From NCBI GenBank assembly GCA_905250885.1, contig CAJNOQ010001587.1, positions 1 to 30,123 of the forward strand: a DNA stretch of 30,123 nucleotides. Reading direction: 5' to 3'. The position numbers and the translations under genes were made by a program. The stretch is from Didymodactylos carnosus (Eukaryota > Rotifera > Eurotatoria > Philodinida > Philodinidae). Under the pieces are notes generated by a model that saw nothing but the letters and a program-made list of their open reading frames with translations, did no database searches and was not told where the DNA came from. This document shows, piece by piece, positions 10,184 to 22,094 of the stretch (positions are counted from its first letter, which is position 1; each line of letters begins with the position of its first letter).

Positions 10184-11061
10184 GTGGTATTTGCTCTTAA
10201 AATGACGTCGATAGAGAAAAAAACAACTACTCTTTCTAAAGTCTATTTAAAAATTCAAAAGATTGCATCCATAAAGAAAAACTTTTCTCCAGTTAAAGTG
10301 GCAAAAAATGTCTTCGCCGTCTATTTTTATTTTATTCTATTCTTTTGCACTTATGCCACATCAGGAGCAAGCAGTGATACAACTGTCGTTGTTCTACCTG
10401 ATCAAGATTCAACTGTTCGCATTTTACCAGGTCCAAATGCTATTTACTAATACAAATTTTGTGGTAATGAAACTGACGGATTATTCACAATAATCGAGGG
10501 CCCGGTGTATGTGGATCAAGGACCAACTCTGCATATTCACACTAGAGAAGATGGGTCGTTTTACGTAATGGAGGGAAATTTACAGTTTTATGTTAATGGT
10601 AAACAGTTTTGTGCGTCAGCTGGATCATATATTTACATACCAAAAAATGCAAATCAATCAATAAGAAATACAGATTCAAAAAATGTTGCTCGAATGCAAA
10701 TATTATTTAAATCTGATTCAAATATTTCCTAGTCAACTTTTGCGGGTGCCCAAAACTGCTAACAATCGACCACGTATTACAAGAAACAGTTCTTACTCCA
10801 TCGGGAATTGAAAATTACTTAGATGAAGTAAGTCCAGTTTATGATCAACAGCCGACAAATGATACACAAGCAGATGAAATTGCCAAAAAATACGGGATAA
10901 TAAATATAGGTGTAGCTAACTGGGATGACAGTTTGAACTGTCAAAGTACTCCGTCTTTGACTGTTAAGCCGAACGATGGTAGTAATAATGTATTTGTATC
11001 ATCAGCAGTTTTTATGTGTACGATTTTGTCATTCATATTCAAAAAAAGTATGTTTGTTTAA
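10184..11061 (+). pseudogene. Secreted-type cupin-domain gene, broken by a stop and a frameshift
   Basis: The first open part (10184-10450) ends with a hydrophobic leader, VFAVYFYFILFFCTYATSGA, then STVRILPGPNAIY and an in-frame TAA at 10448. The same frame continues through YKFCGNETDGLFTIIEG into a cupin fold (10505-10732). Cupin motif 1 is clear: GPTLHIHTREDGSFYVMEG with the two His of HxH and the Glu. Motif 2 reads PKNANQSIRN, where the usual metal-binding His is Gln. Near 10725 the frame shifts, and coding resumes as LQETVLTPSGIENYLDE to a stop at 11059-11061. The C-terminus is hydrophobic (VFVSSAVFMCTILSFIF), suggesting a membrane or GPI anchor. The substrate is unknown. It is probably a pseudogene; sequencing errors or an unusual gene model are less likely alternatives. 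Confidence 0.75.
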
Positions 11062-11689
11062 GGCTTCCTCTTAAAAATAACAATTTTTGTCGGTAATATC
11101 GATTTTGAGATAAGAGAATGATTGAATAACTTAAAGTACGTACTTTCACAATCCGTAACGCTTTTTACCGTGAAACTGATATTTCGTAGTTTTTGAGCAA
11201 TTTTTCTAGAAGCCGTGTAAAACAGGTTCATTAAATACCAGCTTTTGCCGGGATACTAGCGCAATTAAATTTTTTCTGAACAAGCAGTTCTATGGAGCCT
11301 ATTTTTCCGGTAAACATGAGACATAGGAAAACTCTGAGAGGCATGTGACGACGGCTGAATCCAAAAATTGGGTTTCCCAGCGGTAAAAACGATTCATAGC
11401 CTTGCGATTGACGTATACTGAAACCGATAGCGCATTCGACGATGAGTCGATCGATATATTAGAATTATGATTTGTCTTTCAATTTGCCCTGTTTAATCAA
11501 AAAGTAATCTCGAGTGACATTTACTCGGAAAGAATTTCACGTGACACTTTAATCGTAATTTGAATATTTCTTGTGAACAAGAAGCCCTCAGAAGCTGATT
11601 TGTGGGCCAGCAGCAGACCATAGCGACTGGGTAAAAGCAACAAAATTTTGTATCAAACGGTCAAAAAATAAAGCAGTTACAAACAACAC
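11062..11689. other. No recognisable gene
   Basis: No coding resemblance or clear repeat was found on either strand. Confidence 0.5.
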
Positions 11690-12985
11690 ACAGTTGAAAA
11701 TCTCATGCGAGACTCAAGTGCATGAAAATATTCTTTTTATTCTGGGAGAATATGCGGGATTAACAAGTTTCATGCGCTTTTTCCCAATGGAGGTCACCTT
11801 CAGAATATTTTCGTTTTCACGTCCTTCACCGGCGCTCATTTGACACCATTTTTTTCGTTGAACCACGCAGGTGCAGTAGCACTTTTAATCTTGCATGACG
11901 TATCATATTTAGATAACCATAAACTGCTCGTTTTATGGCCGTTACATAAACAGGCAAAAAACGGTCATTTACCGTTTAGTTCACCCTTTTGTTTCGATGA
12001 CCTCCCTACTATATATTTCACATTGTTTTCTCATAGAAAACGTAGAGTTTTGTTCTTCCTCGACTATATAAGTCATCGAAACTTGTGTTGAGAACTACTG
12101 GTTCTAGGGATGGTGCCGATCATACCTAGGGAACCGAAAGTACTCAAAAATTTGAAAGGTCCTTTATTTCATGGTAGTGGTCAGAAAGAAACTAGTCATG
12201 AACAACAGTCGGATCCTTAGCCATAAATAGCCAATAATTAAGCAAAAATGGCCATTAAACGGTCAGTATTAGATGTTCGTTTTTTGGCGGTTTATTGGCT
12301 GTTAGAGCATACCTTTCACACATGATCTTGTTTTTACTCTTTGTACATGTACAAGATAGAATATAGTCAGCGATATAGTCTTTGTACATATTATATTTGA
12401 TCATAGTACCATCATTCTTCTATAACGTTTTCTTTTTTTACATATATATATGACTGTTAGATCACAGTAAAGGAGAACATTCGTATTTATCCGTTTCTTT
12501 CGATCGTTCATCATCTGCGTTTTCTTTCCTATTAACACCTCGTTTTGTATACAAGTCGTTTTTATCAAATAAATTCTTTAGAGCTATAGTCAGATTGCTT
12601 ATGATACGTGTCATGCTCTAACATTGGCCCTTAAAAAAATGCTTTTAAAAAAATTACTTTTGGAATATTCTCACTAGCGCACCTATTGATCAGAAAACGC
12701 TCAAGACACTTTTCTCGACAGATTTCCATGAAAAACCCTATTGCAGATACTTTTCAGGGTTCCGTCATGCAAGCTTAAAAGTGCTACTGCGCCTGCGTGG
12801 TTCAACAGAAAAAATGGTGTCAAATGAGCGCCGGCGTAAGGCGGAAAAACGAAAATATTTTGAAGGTTACCTTCATTGGGGAAACGCGCAAGGAAATTGT
12901 TGTTAAACCGCATTTTCTCCCTGGATAAAAAGAATACCTTAATAGACTTGAGTCTTATTTTTTACGTACAGATGAGAACGCTATT
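11690..12985. mobile_element. Inverted-repeat element, about 215-bp arms
   Basis: The left arm (11690-11903) and right arm (12767-12985) are reverse complements with substitutions. Shared landmarks are GACTCAAGT, TATTCTTTTTAT, GGCGCTCATTTGACACCATT and GTTGAACCACGCAGG. The 860-bp centre (11904-12766) has no transposase. It is probably a non-autonomous foldback element or two facing copies of one repeat. Confidence 0.7.
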
Positions 12986-13077
12986 GATGGTAGTCACTTT
13001 TATGTTTATTCTTTTCGTATTTTGTGTACTTCATTTCCTTTTCACTATTTATATTAGTATTTATAATATTTATATTT

Positions 13078-13160
13078 TGCCGGCGCTCATTTGGCACCAT
13101 TTTTTCCGTTGAACCACGCAGGCGCAGTAGCACGTTTAATCTTGCGTGACGGAACCCCCT
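13078..13160 (+). repeat. Third partial copy of the 11.7-13.0 kb repeat
   Basis: GCCGGCGCTCATTTGGCACC and GTTGAACCACGCAGGCGCAG match the arms of the preceding element. The orientation is that of the left arm, but the downstream end (GACGGAACCC) matches the right arm better. Confidence 0.8.
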
Positions 13161-15040
13161 GTTTTTCGTTTTTCGGACAGCGAAATCATTCTTTTTTCAC
13201 GGTAAGAGATGTCTAGTCAAATTTTTTGTCACAGTACTAAGTCCTTCATAAATAAAGTTAAACGGCAGATCCTCCTTCTCTGATTAAAAATAATGGACGG
13301 GTAACGGTTTCTTACGAAAACTAGATAATGTAAGTTTTCAATTTTTTTTGGGTGAATTGGAAGAACATGTTCATAGTAACTATACTTATCTCTTGCTCTT
13401 TCTATAAACTCTTCTAGGGGCCCCTGGGGGGGTTAGAAAGTTGATTTTTGTACCAACAGCATGCTAATTGTATTTCTTCGCTTTTAAAGTGACTCTCGAA
13501 TATTTTTTTAATGAATTATATACCATTCGATAGAAAATTAAAAGTACTATCCGAATACATAAAAAGCTCTATTAAAGATCAGTAGAAAACGCGTAGACGA
13601 AATACTTTAGAATTAGATGAAAACTTATTGTATTAGTTCTAATGTTTGGAAAATTTCTCATTATGACTTTTGGCTGATCACCGTAGTTTTTACATCAAAA
13701 GATGGGATTGTTTTCAGGCTACAAGAATACGTATGGTTTATTGAAAATATATCCTGCGTTGGTACCGAAATGTTGACTTTACTGGGAAAATCGGAATTCG
13801 GTCCCTAATACGCAATTTTCCCGATCATAACTATTACGCAACGAAAATATCATACTGGCGATCAGCGTCGAAAATCGAGTCGTACGACAGATATTTCAAA
13901 ATTTTAAAATGTAAATATCTCAACAGTCGAAAAAGTTGTGAAATTTGAAATTTTTGTGCCGGTTAAATGTTTGTGTTTTGCAGTTTCCAGAAAATAGGAT
14001 AAGAACCGAGACATTTCGCCCAATACAAAAGCAATTGGGTCTCCACCATGGGGAGCATGTTCTTCATATCGACTAAGCGCCATCATATTAGTTTCAACGT
14101 TTACTGCATTCCATAAGCACATTCTTTCTATTTTTTCTTCTCTTGTGGATAGGCGATCAAGCAAACATGCATTTAGTTTTATACAACACTCCTTCAGTAA
14201 AGCGAATATGAGAACAACTTTCAGGCCATTAAGAGCTTGTTAGGATGCTTGACATTTTGCTCGACAATGAGTTCGTATCCGTATTTATATATGAGTTGAT
14301 TTTCATTCAAATGAGATAAGTGAATAGATGACAGACCCGTGCCATTTTTTGACCATGGATGCTGAAAGAGCGTCAAAAACTGCATCGATTCATGCATATC
14401 TCATTTTGAAAATGGATTGACTTGACATTTAATTTTTCATCGCACTATGACGATTATACACTTTTTTATTAAAAACACGCCCACTTTTTGGTCTATTTCT
14501 GGCTTTGGTTTGACCAAGCGAAATCAGAACGAAAATCCAATACCAGGTTCGCGTTCAGCGTTAAAAATTGAGTCGACCAGGCGATATCAAGGATTTCTAG
14601 AGAGTCTTATAGGGGCTATTAGTGGTCGTACTGTAGATGTTCGTGTCAGCATATCTCGAAATTTTGAAAATTAGCCCTCTACGCTGCCTGGAACTATTAA
14701 ATCAAGCGGGTTCGTAGCTAGCTTTGTAGAGCTTTTCAAACGCTACAAGATGCACTATTTGAGTCTTTATTTTGAGTGAGTTAAGATGCCAAAAGTAGCC
14801 CTTTTACTACAAGGCACCGTAAACCCATGAATACCGCAAAACTCCAATATGCATATCTTTTCGAAGCCTCGTTCGATCACTCTCAAAATTTATCACACAC
14901 ACAGTTTTGGCTGCTCTTTCTACTGACAGCCTCAAAATCAAGAAATGCTATAGTAACATATGCAAGGTTTTCTGGAAACCCTATGAACAACCCTATGATT
15001 TCGGGGCAACAAGGTTCCTATTTGACCATCTAGGCATGCA
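13161..15040. other. No recognisable gene
   Basis: Short open frames on both strands (for example 13617-13808, 13904-14164 and 14447-14674) have no recognisable domain, signal peptide or paired splice sites. A local GC-rich run, GGGGCCCCTGGGGGGG, occurs near 13417-13432. Confidence 0.5.
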
Positions 15041-15114
15041 CCAATTCCGAGTCCAGTCAGGTCCAGTTCTAATTCCTGGCTTGGAATTGACTGGAACTGG
15101 AATTGGAATTGACC
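15041..15114. repeat. Imperfect hairpin of GGAATT/CCAGT motifs
   Basis: AATTCC and CCAGT words on the left (CCAATTCCGAGTCCAGTCAG) are answered by GGAATT and ACTGG words on the right (GGAATTGACTGGAACTGG), giving an imperfect stem around TGGCTT. The right side also tandemly repeats GGAATT. Confidence 0.6.
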
Positions 15115-18100
15115 TATGTTTTGCCCTAAGGAGAAAATGAGTCTGAAATCCATTTTAACTTAATTTTTTATGTGCTATTTAGGGAGTGCGATGAAGGTGA
15201 CGATGAACAATTACACATCATCTTCAAAAGAGTGCATAACGTCATTATCTCTCGTCAGTGGCAACACTCTAGAGGCAATGAAAGATTCTCTGAAAGGTTC
15301 GACCTAACGATAACGACTCTTCAACAAACCTTTCTTATCCAACAACAGCACACCATCCAGAAAATGAATAAAAAATCTTCTTCTTCGACATGTGTGGAGA
15401 AAAGCAATGAACCTTCCGAAGATGGACAAAGACGAATATCGATCCACGCTCTTTCCTCAGACAGAAAAGCGTAACTAGGAAGGGAGGTGAAGAACATGCG
15501 CAAAAAAAGGAGAAAGTGTCAATTGTTTGACACTTTGACCGAATCTTTTCTGATTGAGATGTTTATGATAGACAATCGAAATCTGTTTTGAATCCAGAAA
15601 ATATGATGGAGAATATCTCACAACAAGAATCAGTTTCGTCGAGACAAAGAATCGATCACATCCAGATGCGTTCTAAGAAACAATTGTGATGTCCAGTTCT
15701 CGGGTAATACATAGCTAGTCTTTCTGCGTCTCTCAACTTTTGCAGACGGTAATTTGTTGACTTGCAATAATTTTAAATTAAAAATTCGTTGGAACGAATT
15801 TAGACTCAAACCAATTTAAATCAATTTACATGAGAATTAGTTTACATTAATTTTCGGTTAAAAATTAATTTAAACTAATTTGAGACTAAATTAGTTCAAA
15901 TAGTTGGTGAAGATTTCAATATTTTTTATCAAAAAAGAAAAAACTTAAAGTCCCCATAGTATATCTGATATAGTCAGAGGCTAAGTTTCCCAAAGCAACT
16001 TTTTGAGAGGAATCCAATGGCACTCTCAGAAATTCTTGAAAATATTTCTGAACCGAAATAAGTACCTATTTTGGTTTCGAAAAACTTGAAATTAATTTGC
16101 ATTAATTTTTTTTGTAATTATTTACATTAATTTAGGTATAAAAATTCGTTCAGATTAATTTTTGATTTGAAATTAATTTCAGCAAATGTTTTCTAAATCA
16201 ATTTGAATGAATTAGTTATTACAAATTGATTTAAATTAATTTACGAACAGGAATTGATAGAAATTAATTTTGTTTGCAGCACTGCAAAGAAATCTGAATC
16301 TATAAATTACATATATATTGCAATATATATGGAGCCAAAACAATAATTTTTCTGTGTTCGCGAATAAAATAGACGTTGTTACTGGCCTGTGTATTGGGAA
16401 AAAAGAGAAATCCTTTGGGAGCATCGACTATCAGAAAGAGTAGTGTATATATCATAAATAAAAGTAAAAAATAATTCTCAGGTGCGATGCATTGAAAGTT
16501 TGTCTGTAAAAAGAATCTCATTTCATTCGATCATTAAATACAAAATTTCAACTCGGCAAGTTAGCGTATGGTTTTCCAAGTTATAAGTATCATTGCATTG
16601 CGAAAATCAATGTAGTTAACAAGATGTAAATGAAACTAGCAGGAAACTGTTTATAAATTTAACACAACAGTGTGTTACATTTTTCTTCGTCGGAAACCAA
16701 GCAGAAAAAGAAAAGATAAAAGAATACTGGTAATTAATATTTCCTAACATGTCGTTTTTTCACTTCATCTTTCCTTTCATTATCATCCGAACAACTTTTC
16801 TTCTTCAACGATAACGGAAATGGAACTTTAGCTTGAAAAACACATACATGTTTAATTTCATACTGTGCGTGAAAATAAAATGTCTGCTTAATTAATTAGA
16901 TATACATGTCGTGATTCAATGGACTAAGCTAAGAAATGGAATAGAAGATTTGTTTTTTGTTAGTTTATTAGTCGTTGATGCCGCTTCACAAGTAAGCTTG
17001 AATCAAATACTGTCATTGCTATTACAATTTTCGCTACTTGCATCATTTCTTTGTCGAAACGAGATGGTCAACATTTTACTAGTGATGGTGACGTTGATGA
17101 TCAATAATTAATTGGTAAGTAGAGGATTATACTGTTCAAGAAATTTGAGGACAATTAGTTCTTCAATTTTTATGATTTTTTCTTTACGAAATGAACAAGA
17201 ACAGAAAAACACATACAGTAAGGGGACACCGCCTACATCCTGATCAGGATATAAAACACAAAATTTCGTCATAAAAACGATGAAGGGAAAAATGATTATG
17301 GGGAAAAATTGATCTCACTATTAGAAAGAGCTCGAAAAACTATATCGGATTCTGTTGTGTTTGATTAAAAGCGTATCAAGCACCTAACAACGATTTTTTC
17401 GAATAAAAATTTTTATCATACTTTACCCGAATTCAAGTTTAAGTAAATTTAATTCCAATGTGGAAATAGGCGGTTAACCTTTCATTGCTCAGAATGAGAT
17501 ATACTCTTGATCTAATCGCTTTCCACACCAACCGTCTTTTTTTATTTCTTCCTTTTCAATGCACACAGCATATGAGCTAATCGTAACTTTTTTGTACGGT
17601 TATTAAAAAACAACGAAAGTGTTTTTAAAAAAATGTGAGTCGTACATTTTGTAGCCCACACTTCGCTGAGACCCCACAAAAGATTTCCCAACTACCAGAC
17701 GCGAACTGGCTGAGATATTTCAGTAACAAGATCGGTTTTCAGCGCTCGACAGGATTTCAACCGAATCTATGCAAAATACTCGCCCAGAACAAACTTATGA
17801 CATACCATTCGACTCGTCTTGAGACAAGCAATCTAGTGAGTCTACTAGCAGTTGATATAAGGGGAAAAACGCAAAAAACCTATAAAAAACGCGTTTTATC
17901 TCGAAAAACGCCACTAAAGTTCATTCACACTTTCCATAAAGTTTTTCCAAAACCTAGGAGCACTACAAATCGCTTGCCCATGACCAGACGAGTCTATTGA
18001 TGTATGGTAAGCGCCGACCCGAGCGAAGAATTCTGAGAAAATCGAGCAAGAATTGTCGCTCTACATTTCGCAGAACATCGTAAAATTCTAACATAAGCAA

Positions 18101-20255
18101 TTATCAGACAGCCTCAAAATTTTTGGTGCTAATGCAACTTTTTATGCTCTATTCGCGCTATTAGTTTCAAAAAGTTTCGAAGCGCCCGCTAAGAGTTATT
18201 CGCCATTCGATTTGCAGAATGTCGCTCTACACATTGAGTGAAAACTGATTTTTTTTAAAAGTCTGAACATTTTTCAAAAACCAAGAATGCAAAACCGTAT
18301 ATTAGAGTTATACCATTTTGTTACTCGCCCCGAGCTCTTGTATTCTAGACCACTCTCGATTTTCCCGCTTGCTGTCGTGCTGAGCTGGAAAGCGCTTTGT
18401 GTCGCTCTACACAAAATGACACTTTTGCGTGCAAATGTATTTTCGACCTAGAATGATTAAAAAAAGTAAAGGACGAGAAAATATGAGTAACATAGGTCGA
18501 TACAGAAATAAAAGTTCTACAAACTGGCCTGTTTACTTTTTTATTCCTTTCTGCCCTATCTTTGAAAAATCTATTTGTATAATGGTGAATAATCCGGAAA
18601 ATGGGATTTTTCGACTTTAAATGGGTACAACTTTGCGAGTTGACCAGATTTTTCTTTTTGTGGTAGTACAACAAAAAAAAATCTTCGAAACCGGTGGGCA
18701 ATGACAGAAGTTATTGAGAAAATATCGTAAAATTACAATTGTACAAAAAAGTTACGATTCGCTCATATATTGAAATATACATTTCTTTTCTCATGCGTCG
18801 ACAATATATAAGTATACGTGCTTTGTGTCTAACGGGAAATTTTCCAACTATTCTTTCGTGCAGATAGACTGTCTTATGTTTTTATATAAGTGAATCACAA
18901 CTTGCTGTATCTTTTAAAACGTATAGCAGTCGTGAAGCCAGCATTTCTGAAGACGCTGAGAGAACAGCATCGTTGCAGACGTAGCGGCATTTACACTCAT
19001 ATCGCCTGGCACGGCAAACTAATTAGATTTGATGAAAAACATGTTAATGTGAAAGTTATAAATTGTACTAACCAACAAAAATGTTTCGGTATCTTGATAG
19101 GATATCTAAACATTATTGATATCTGATTTGGGATATCGAATTATATCCTGATCCTGATCGGGATATAATTTCAAACTATATCTCGTTCGGAATATTAAAA
19201 AAATTTTGATGTAAAAAAGATATCCAGATCGGGATATGTATCCCGGTTGGGAAGTTCACTCAATCGAGATATGTCTACACACTGACAAAGAACTGAAAAT
19301 AATTAGTCTAAAATAGAAGGAGAGACGCGAGTATAGAGGAGGGGAAACTACTGAAATTGAAGAAAAGTCTTCAGCTAGCCAAAGATTAATCGAAGTGCGA
19401 GAGTAAGTATATCGGCTTCTAGTAAATCTTTTTCAATTCGTGCTATGAAGAGTGAACGATGGATGCAGAAAAGGCAAGGAGCTGGGAACTATATACTAAG
19501 TTTTTGGATGATGCAAAAAAAATGTTTCTGTATGATAGTTTTAGGTTATTACTCGATAAGACAACTAGAGGAGTAGAAAAAGATGCTAATATAAAGGCTA
19601 ATCTATAACTTTTCGGCATTTTGGAAACAAATTTTATTCTCTTTTACTGTCAGTGTGGAAAATAGAGCTAGAGATAAAAGATTTAGGGTAATAATCATCC
19701 AGCTGTAAGAGACTAATTTTGAGTAGCTTTTTGCGATTGATAGTAAGAAAAAAAAGAAAGTTTTTGGGAGAAGAACCAAAATGTTTTTGTTCAGTCACTA
19801 CAACTGTTTTCACAGATCTACGATGCAATTTAAACAGTTGGCATGGTCGGAAAAAAGACAAGATGAATATACAGAGAAAAATTACGTTACAAAACATCTC
19901 GTTTTGTAAAATGTTTGCTCCACAAAATGCATTCGTTATAAGAATTTCGAAATTATTTCTATGTTCTTAGAACAGTGATCATCACTTTTCAAAAATAGAG
20001 ACAGAAGTTTGTCAACATGCAGATTTGGCAATCATAAGTGTAGAGCTGTTACCTGAAAGCGTGCGCCACTTTTAAAAATATGGAATTATCCGTTGTAAAC
20101 TGTCACCTTTTCAGTCCAAATTTTGCAGAAATGGACAAAAACATATCAAAGTTCTTCTCGTATTCGTTTTCAACAGTTGTTTCTACATGTAATCTGCATT
20201 GATAACTGCAATCTGAAAATAACTGGTTTTGTCGTATTTCAGTCTCTCGAGAGCT
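15115..20255. other. Long stretch without a recognised gene; minor repeats
   Basis: Open frames here (for example 15172-15474, 17635-18000, 18345-18701 minus) show no family features. From 15770 to 16270 the sequence is a degenerate AATTAATTTAAA-type low-complexity region. GTCGCTCTACA recurs at about 18055, 18219 and 18400. The words CCTGATCAGGATAT or ATATCC-GATC-GGATAT recur at about 17240 and at 19136-19260. An ATG frame of 49 codons (19459-19608, MDAEKARSWELYTKFLDD...) is hydrophilic and could be a coding scrap, but I cannot assign it. Confidence 0.5.
20227..20242 (+). promoter_or_regulatory. Possible 3' splice site upstream of the GPCR start
   Basis: TTTTGTCGTATTTCAG is a pyrimidine-rich acceptor-like sequence 14 nt before the ATG at 20256. 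It suggests a 5' UTR intron or a trans-splice acceptor. No donor was assigned. Confidence 0.4.
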
Positions 20256-21290
20256 ATGTCAACCTCATCGAACGCAGTTTCTATCACAATTTTTATTGGA
20301 AAACAATTCTCTATCTTTGTTGGTATTCCCTTAGTTTTATTTGGTCTCATCGGAAATGCAGCTAATATAATTTTATTTATCACGACAAAACTCCGAAGAA
20401 GTCCAGTTTCTTTCTATATCTGTACATTGTCAATATCTAATATAATTCTTTTGCTCACTGGCTTGTTGACAAGACTATTAGCCGATGGATTTAATATAGA
20501 TCCATCGTCTTCAAACGTGGTATATTGCAAAATGAGAAATTTTTTGATTTATATAACACAATTAACATCTATTTCGCTCACTTGTGAAATGTCATTTGAT
20601 CGTTTTGTTTGTAGCGGCCGACGAGCTACTTTGCGATCATTTTCAAATATTAAAACAGCAAAGCGTGTAATATTTGTCACATGCGTAGCATGTTCGATTA
20701 TTAACATACCGATGCTTGTCTATTTTGATATAACAAATGCTGGTGGACGTGCAGTATGTGCAAATGTATCTGTTTATTACAGGAATTATATTTCATACGT
20801 TCAAATTATTGTATTCTATGGTTTTGTACCAGTTTTTCTTTTATCTGGTTTTGCCATTAGAACATATAAAAACTTACAAATAATAAAACAGAACAGGATA
20901 AACAACCAGCCCGTCCGACAAGAACAGAAAAACTATGATGAACAGCTGACACCAATGGTGTTAACTCAAATCATTATTTATATAATTGGAATAACTCCTT
21001 TTTGTATTCAAAACATTTATACAGCATCCACGCGATATCGGATTACAGACAGTCAGCATGCTGCTCTCGACAATTTATTTGTATTAATATCTCGTATTTG
21101 GTCTTATTTTAATGTTAGTGCCGGCTTCTATAATTATTTATTATCTAAACCATTTCGTAAACGAGTTTTGATGATCATTAGAAGTTTCTTTCTTCATCGT
21201 ATTGGGAACAATCAAGTTACTGTAATTGATGGTGGAATCATTCATTTGCAGCAACAAAAAGTTTCAAATGTTGACCAGACAAACGAATGA
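20256..21290 (+). CDS. Rhodopsin-like (class A) G-protein-coupled receptor, orphan
   Basis: A 344-residue intronless frame with seven hydrophobic segments. TM1 (about 14-44) has the conserved GN at 33-34. TM2 is about 52-75. Cys91 at the start of TM3 can pair with Cys168 in the second extracellular loop. TM3 ends in DRF (115-117), a variant of DRY. TM4 is about 138-157, TM5 182-203, TM6 236-256 with Pro248, and TM7 272-295 is followed by a basic amphipathic stretch (SKPFRKRV). A glycosylation sequon (NVS) follows Cys168. TM2 has Asn where the usual Asp is expected, and TM7 lacks a standard NPxxY, reading FNVSAGFYNY. The general form resembles FMRFamide/peptide-type receptors that are expanded in rotifers; the ligand is unknown. 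ATG 20256 is chosen because the frame upstream has only a non-ATG start. It has no neighbouring gene. Confidence 0.9.
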   Translation: MSTSSNAVSITIFIGKQFSIFVGIPLVLFGLIGNAANIILFITTKLRRSPVSFYICTLSISNIILLLTGLLTRLLADGFNIDPSSSNVVYCKMRNFLIYITQLTSISLTCEMSFDRFVCSGRRATLRSFSNIKTAKRVIFVTCVACSIINIPMLVYFDITNAGGRAVCANVSVYYRNYISYVQIIVFYGFVPVFLLSGFAIRTYKNLQIIKQNRINNQPVRQEQKNYDEQLTPMVLTQIIIYIIGITPFCIQNIYTASTRYRITDSQHAALDNLFVLISRIWSYFNVSAGFYNYLLSKPFRKRVLMIIRSFFLHRIGNNQVTVIDGGIIHLQQQKVSNVDQTNE

Positions 21291-21371
21291 AGAGCAGACG
21301 TGACACTTTGCACAATTGTAAATTGATTATGTGTAAGACAGGTACTGATTTCTCAATTTTTATGCTCACAA

Positions 21372-21425
21372 AAGAAATGTTTTAGAAAGAAAAACGACGA
21401 GAAATGTTTTAGAAAGAAAAACGAC
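21372..21425 (+). repeat. 27-bp tandem duplication 3' of the GPCR
   Basis: GAAATGTTTTAGAAAGAAAA followed by ACGAC occurs twice in a row; the units differ only in the first two bases. It lies in the likely 3' UTR. Confidence 0.9.
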
Positions 21426-22094
21426 TTATTGCCTTTTCTCTGAAAACAGCACACATGTGCACAATTCGAACTTACATCGGTCAACACTGTTTTGTTCTCT
21501 CAACCAGATCACTTTTGAGAGAAACGTGAGATAACTTATACTCCTCGGCAAATGGAACTCTCTTTTAAACAACTGAAGAACAGTATTTTAGAAGAAGAAT
21601 GTGTACGCCGAATGCGCGACTCGAGAGAATAATCCACGTTTCCGACGCAGCTTTTATATCAAAGCTTGATGGTGGTAATAGCTGCTTGTTGACACTCCCA
21701 GCAATGTTAGTGCATTATGGATGTGTGGTAGTGCCAACGACACTCCCGACCAATCATACTTCGTGATTATTGTGATATATCAGCTACTGTCTCCTTTTCT
21801 CGTAGAGTGATTTAAACTGTGCAATGGTGTCAGATTTTGATTTTGACGATGTATCTGTGACTGTTTGACGTTTGCTTTCATTCCAATCAGTTATCAGGTA
21901 TACTTTAAACGCAGGAAGCGGAGTTAGAATCCTCAGGACGCTCATGGTATTGTTTACTCCCATATTTAAATCGAGAAATATTAAGCAAATAAAATTTTAG
22001 AAAATTCTAAAAAAGCGTATCAACGCGCGGATTATTTTTTTCGATGGTATATTACTCAGATTCCCATAATACCTATTTAATCATTCTGCCATAT
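21426..22094. other. No recognisable gene
   Basis: Spacer between the GPCR 3' flank and the satellite array, with no coding resemblance. Confidence 0.5.

Noticed and set aside
10308..10493. Open frame overlapping the cupin leader
   Set aside because: Out of frame with the cupin core. Its first residues (MSSPSIFILFYSFAL) could be an alternative leader if a frameshift follows, but it does not stand as a gene.
12876..13112. Open frame with two hydrophobic stretches
   Set aside because: It begins inside the repeat arm with a non-ATG start and ends in the third repeat copy; best explained by T-rich repeats.
16911..17111. Hydrophobic 66-codon frame resembling a membrane peptide
   Set aside because: It starts at GTG, which is not expected in an animal gene, and hydrophobicity is common by chance in AT-rich frames.
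17635..18000. 121-codon open frame on the plus strand
   Set aside because: It starts without an ATG and shows no family motif; nearby GTCGCTCTACA repeats suggest repetitive non-coding DNA.
18345..18701. 118-codon open frame on the minus strand
   Set aside because: Basic, low-information translation overlapping a plus-strand open frame; no domain seen.
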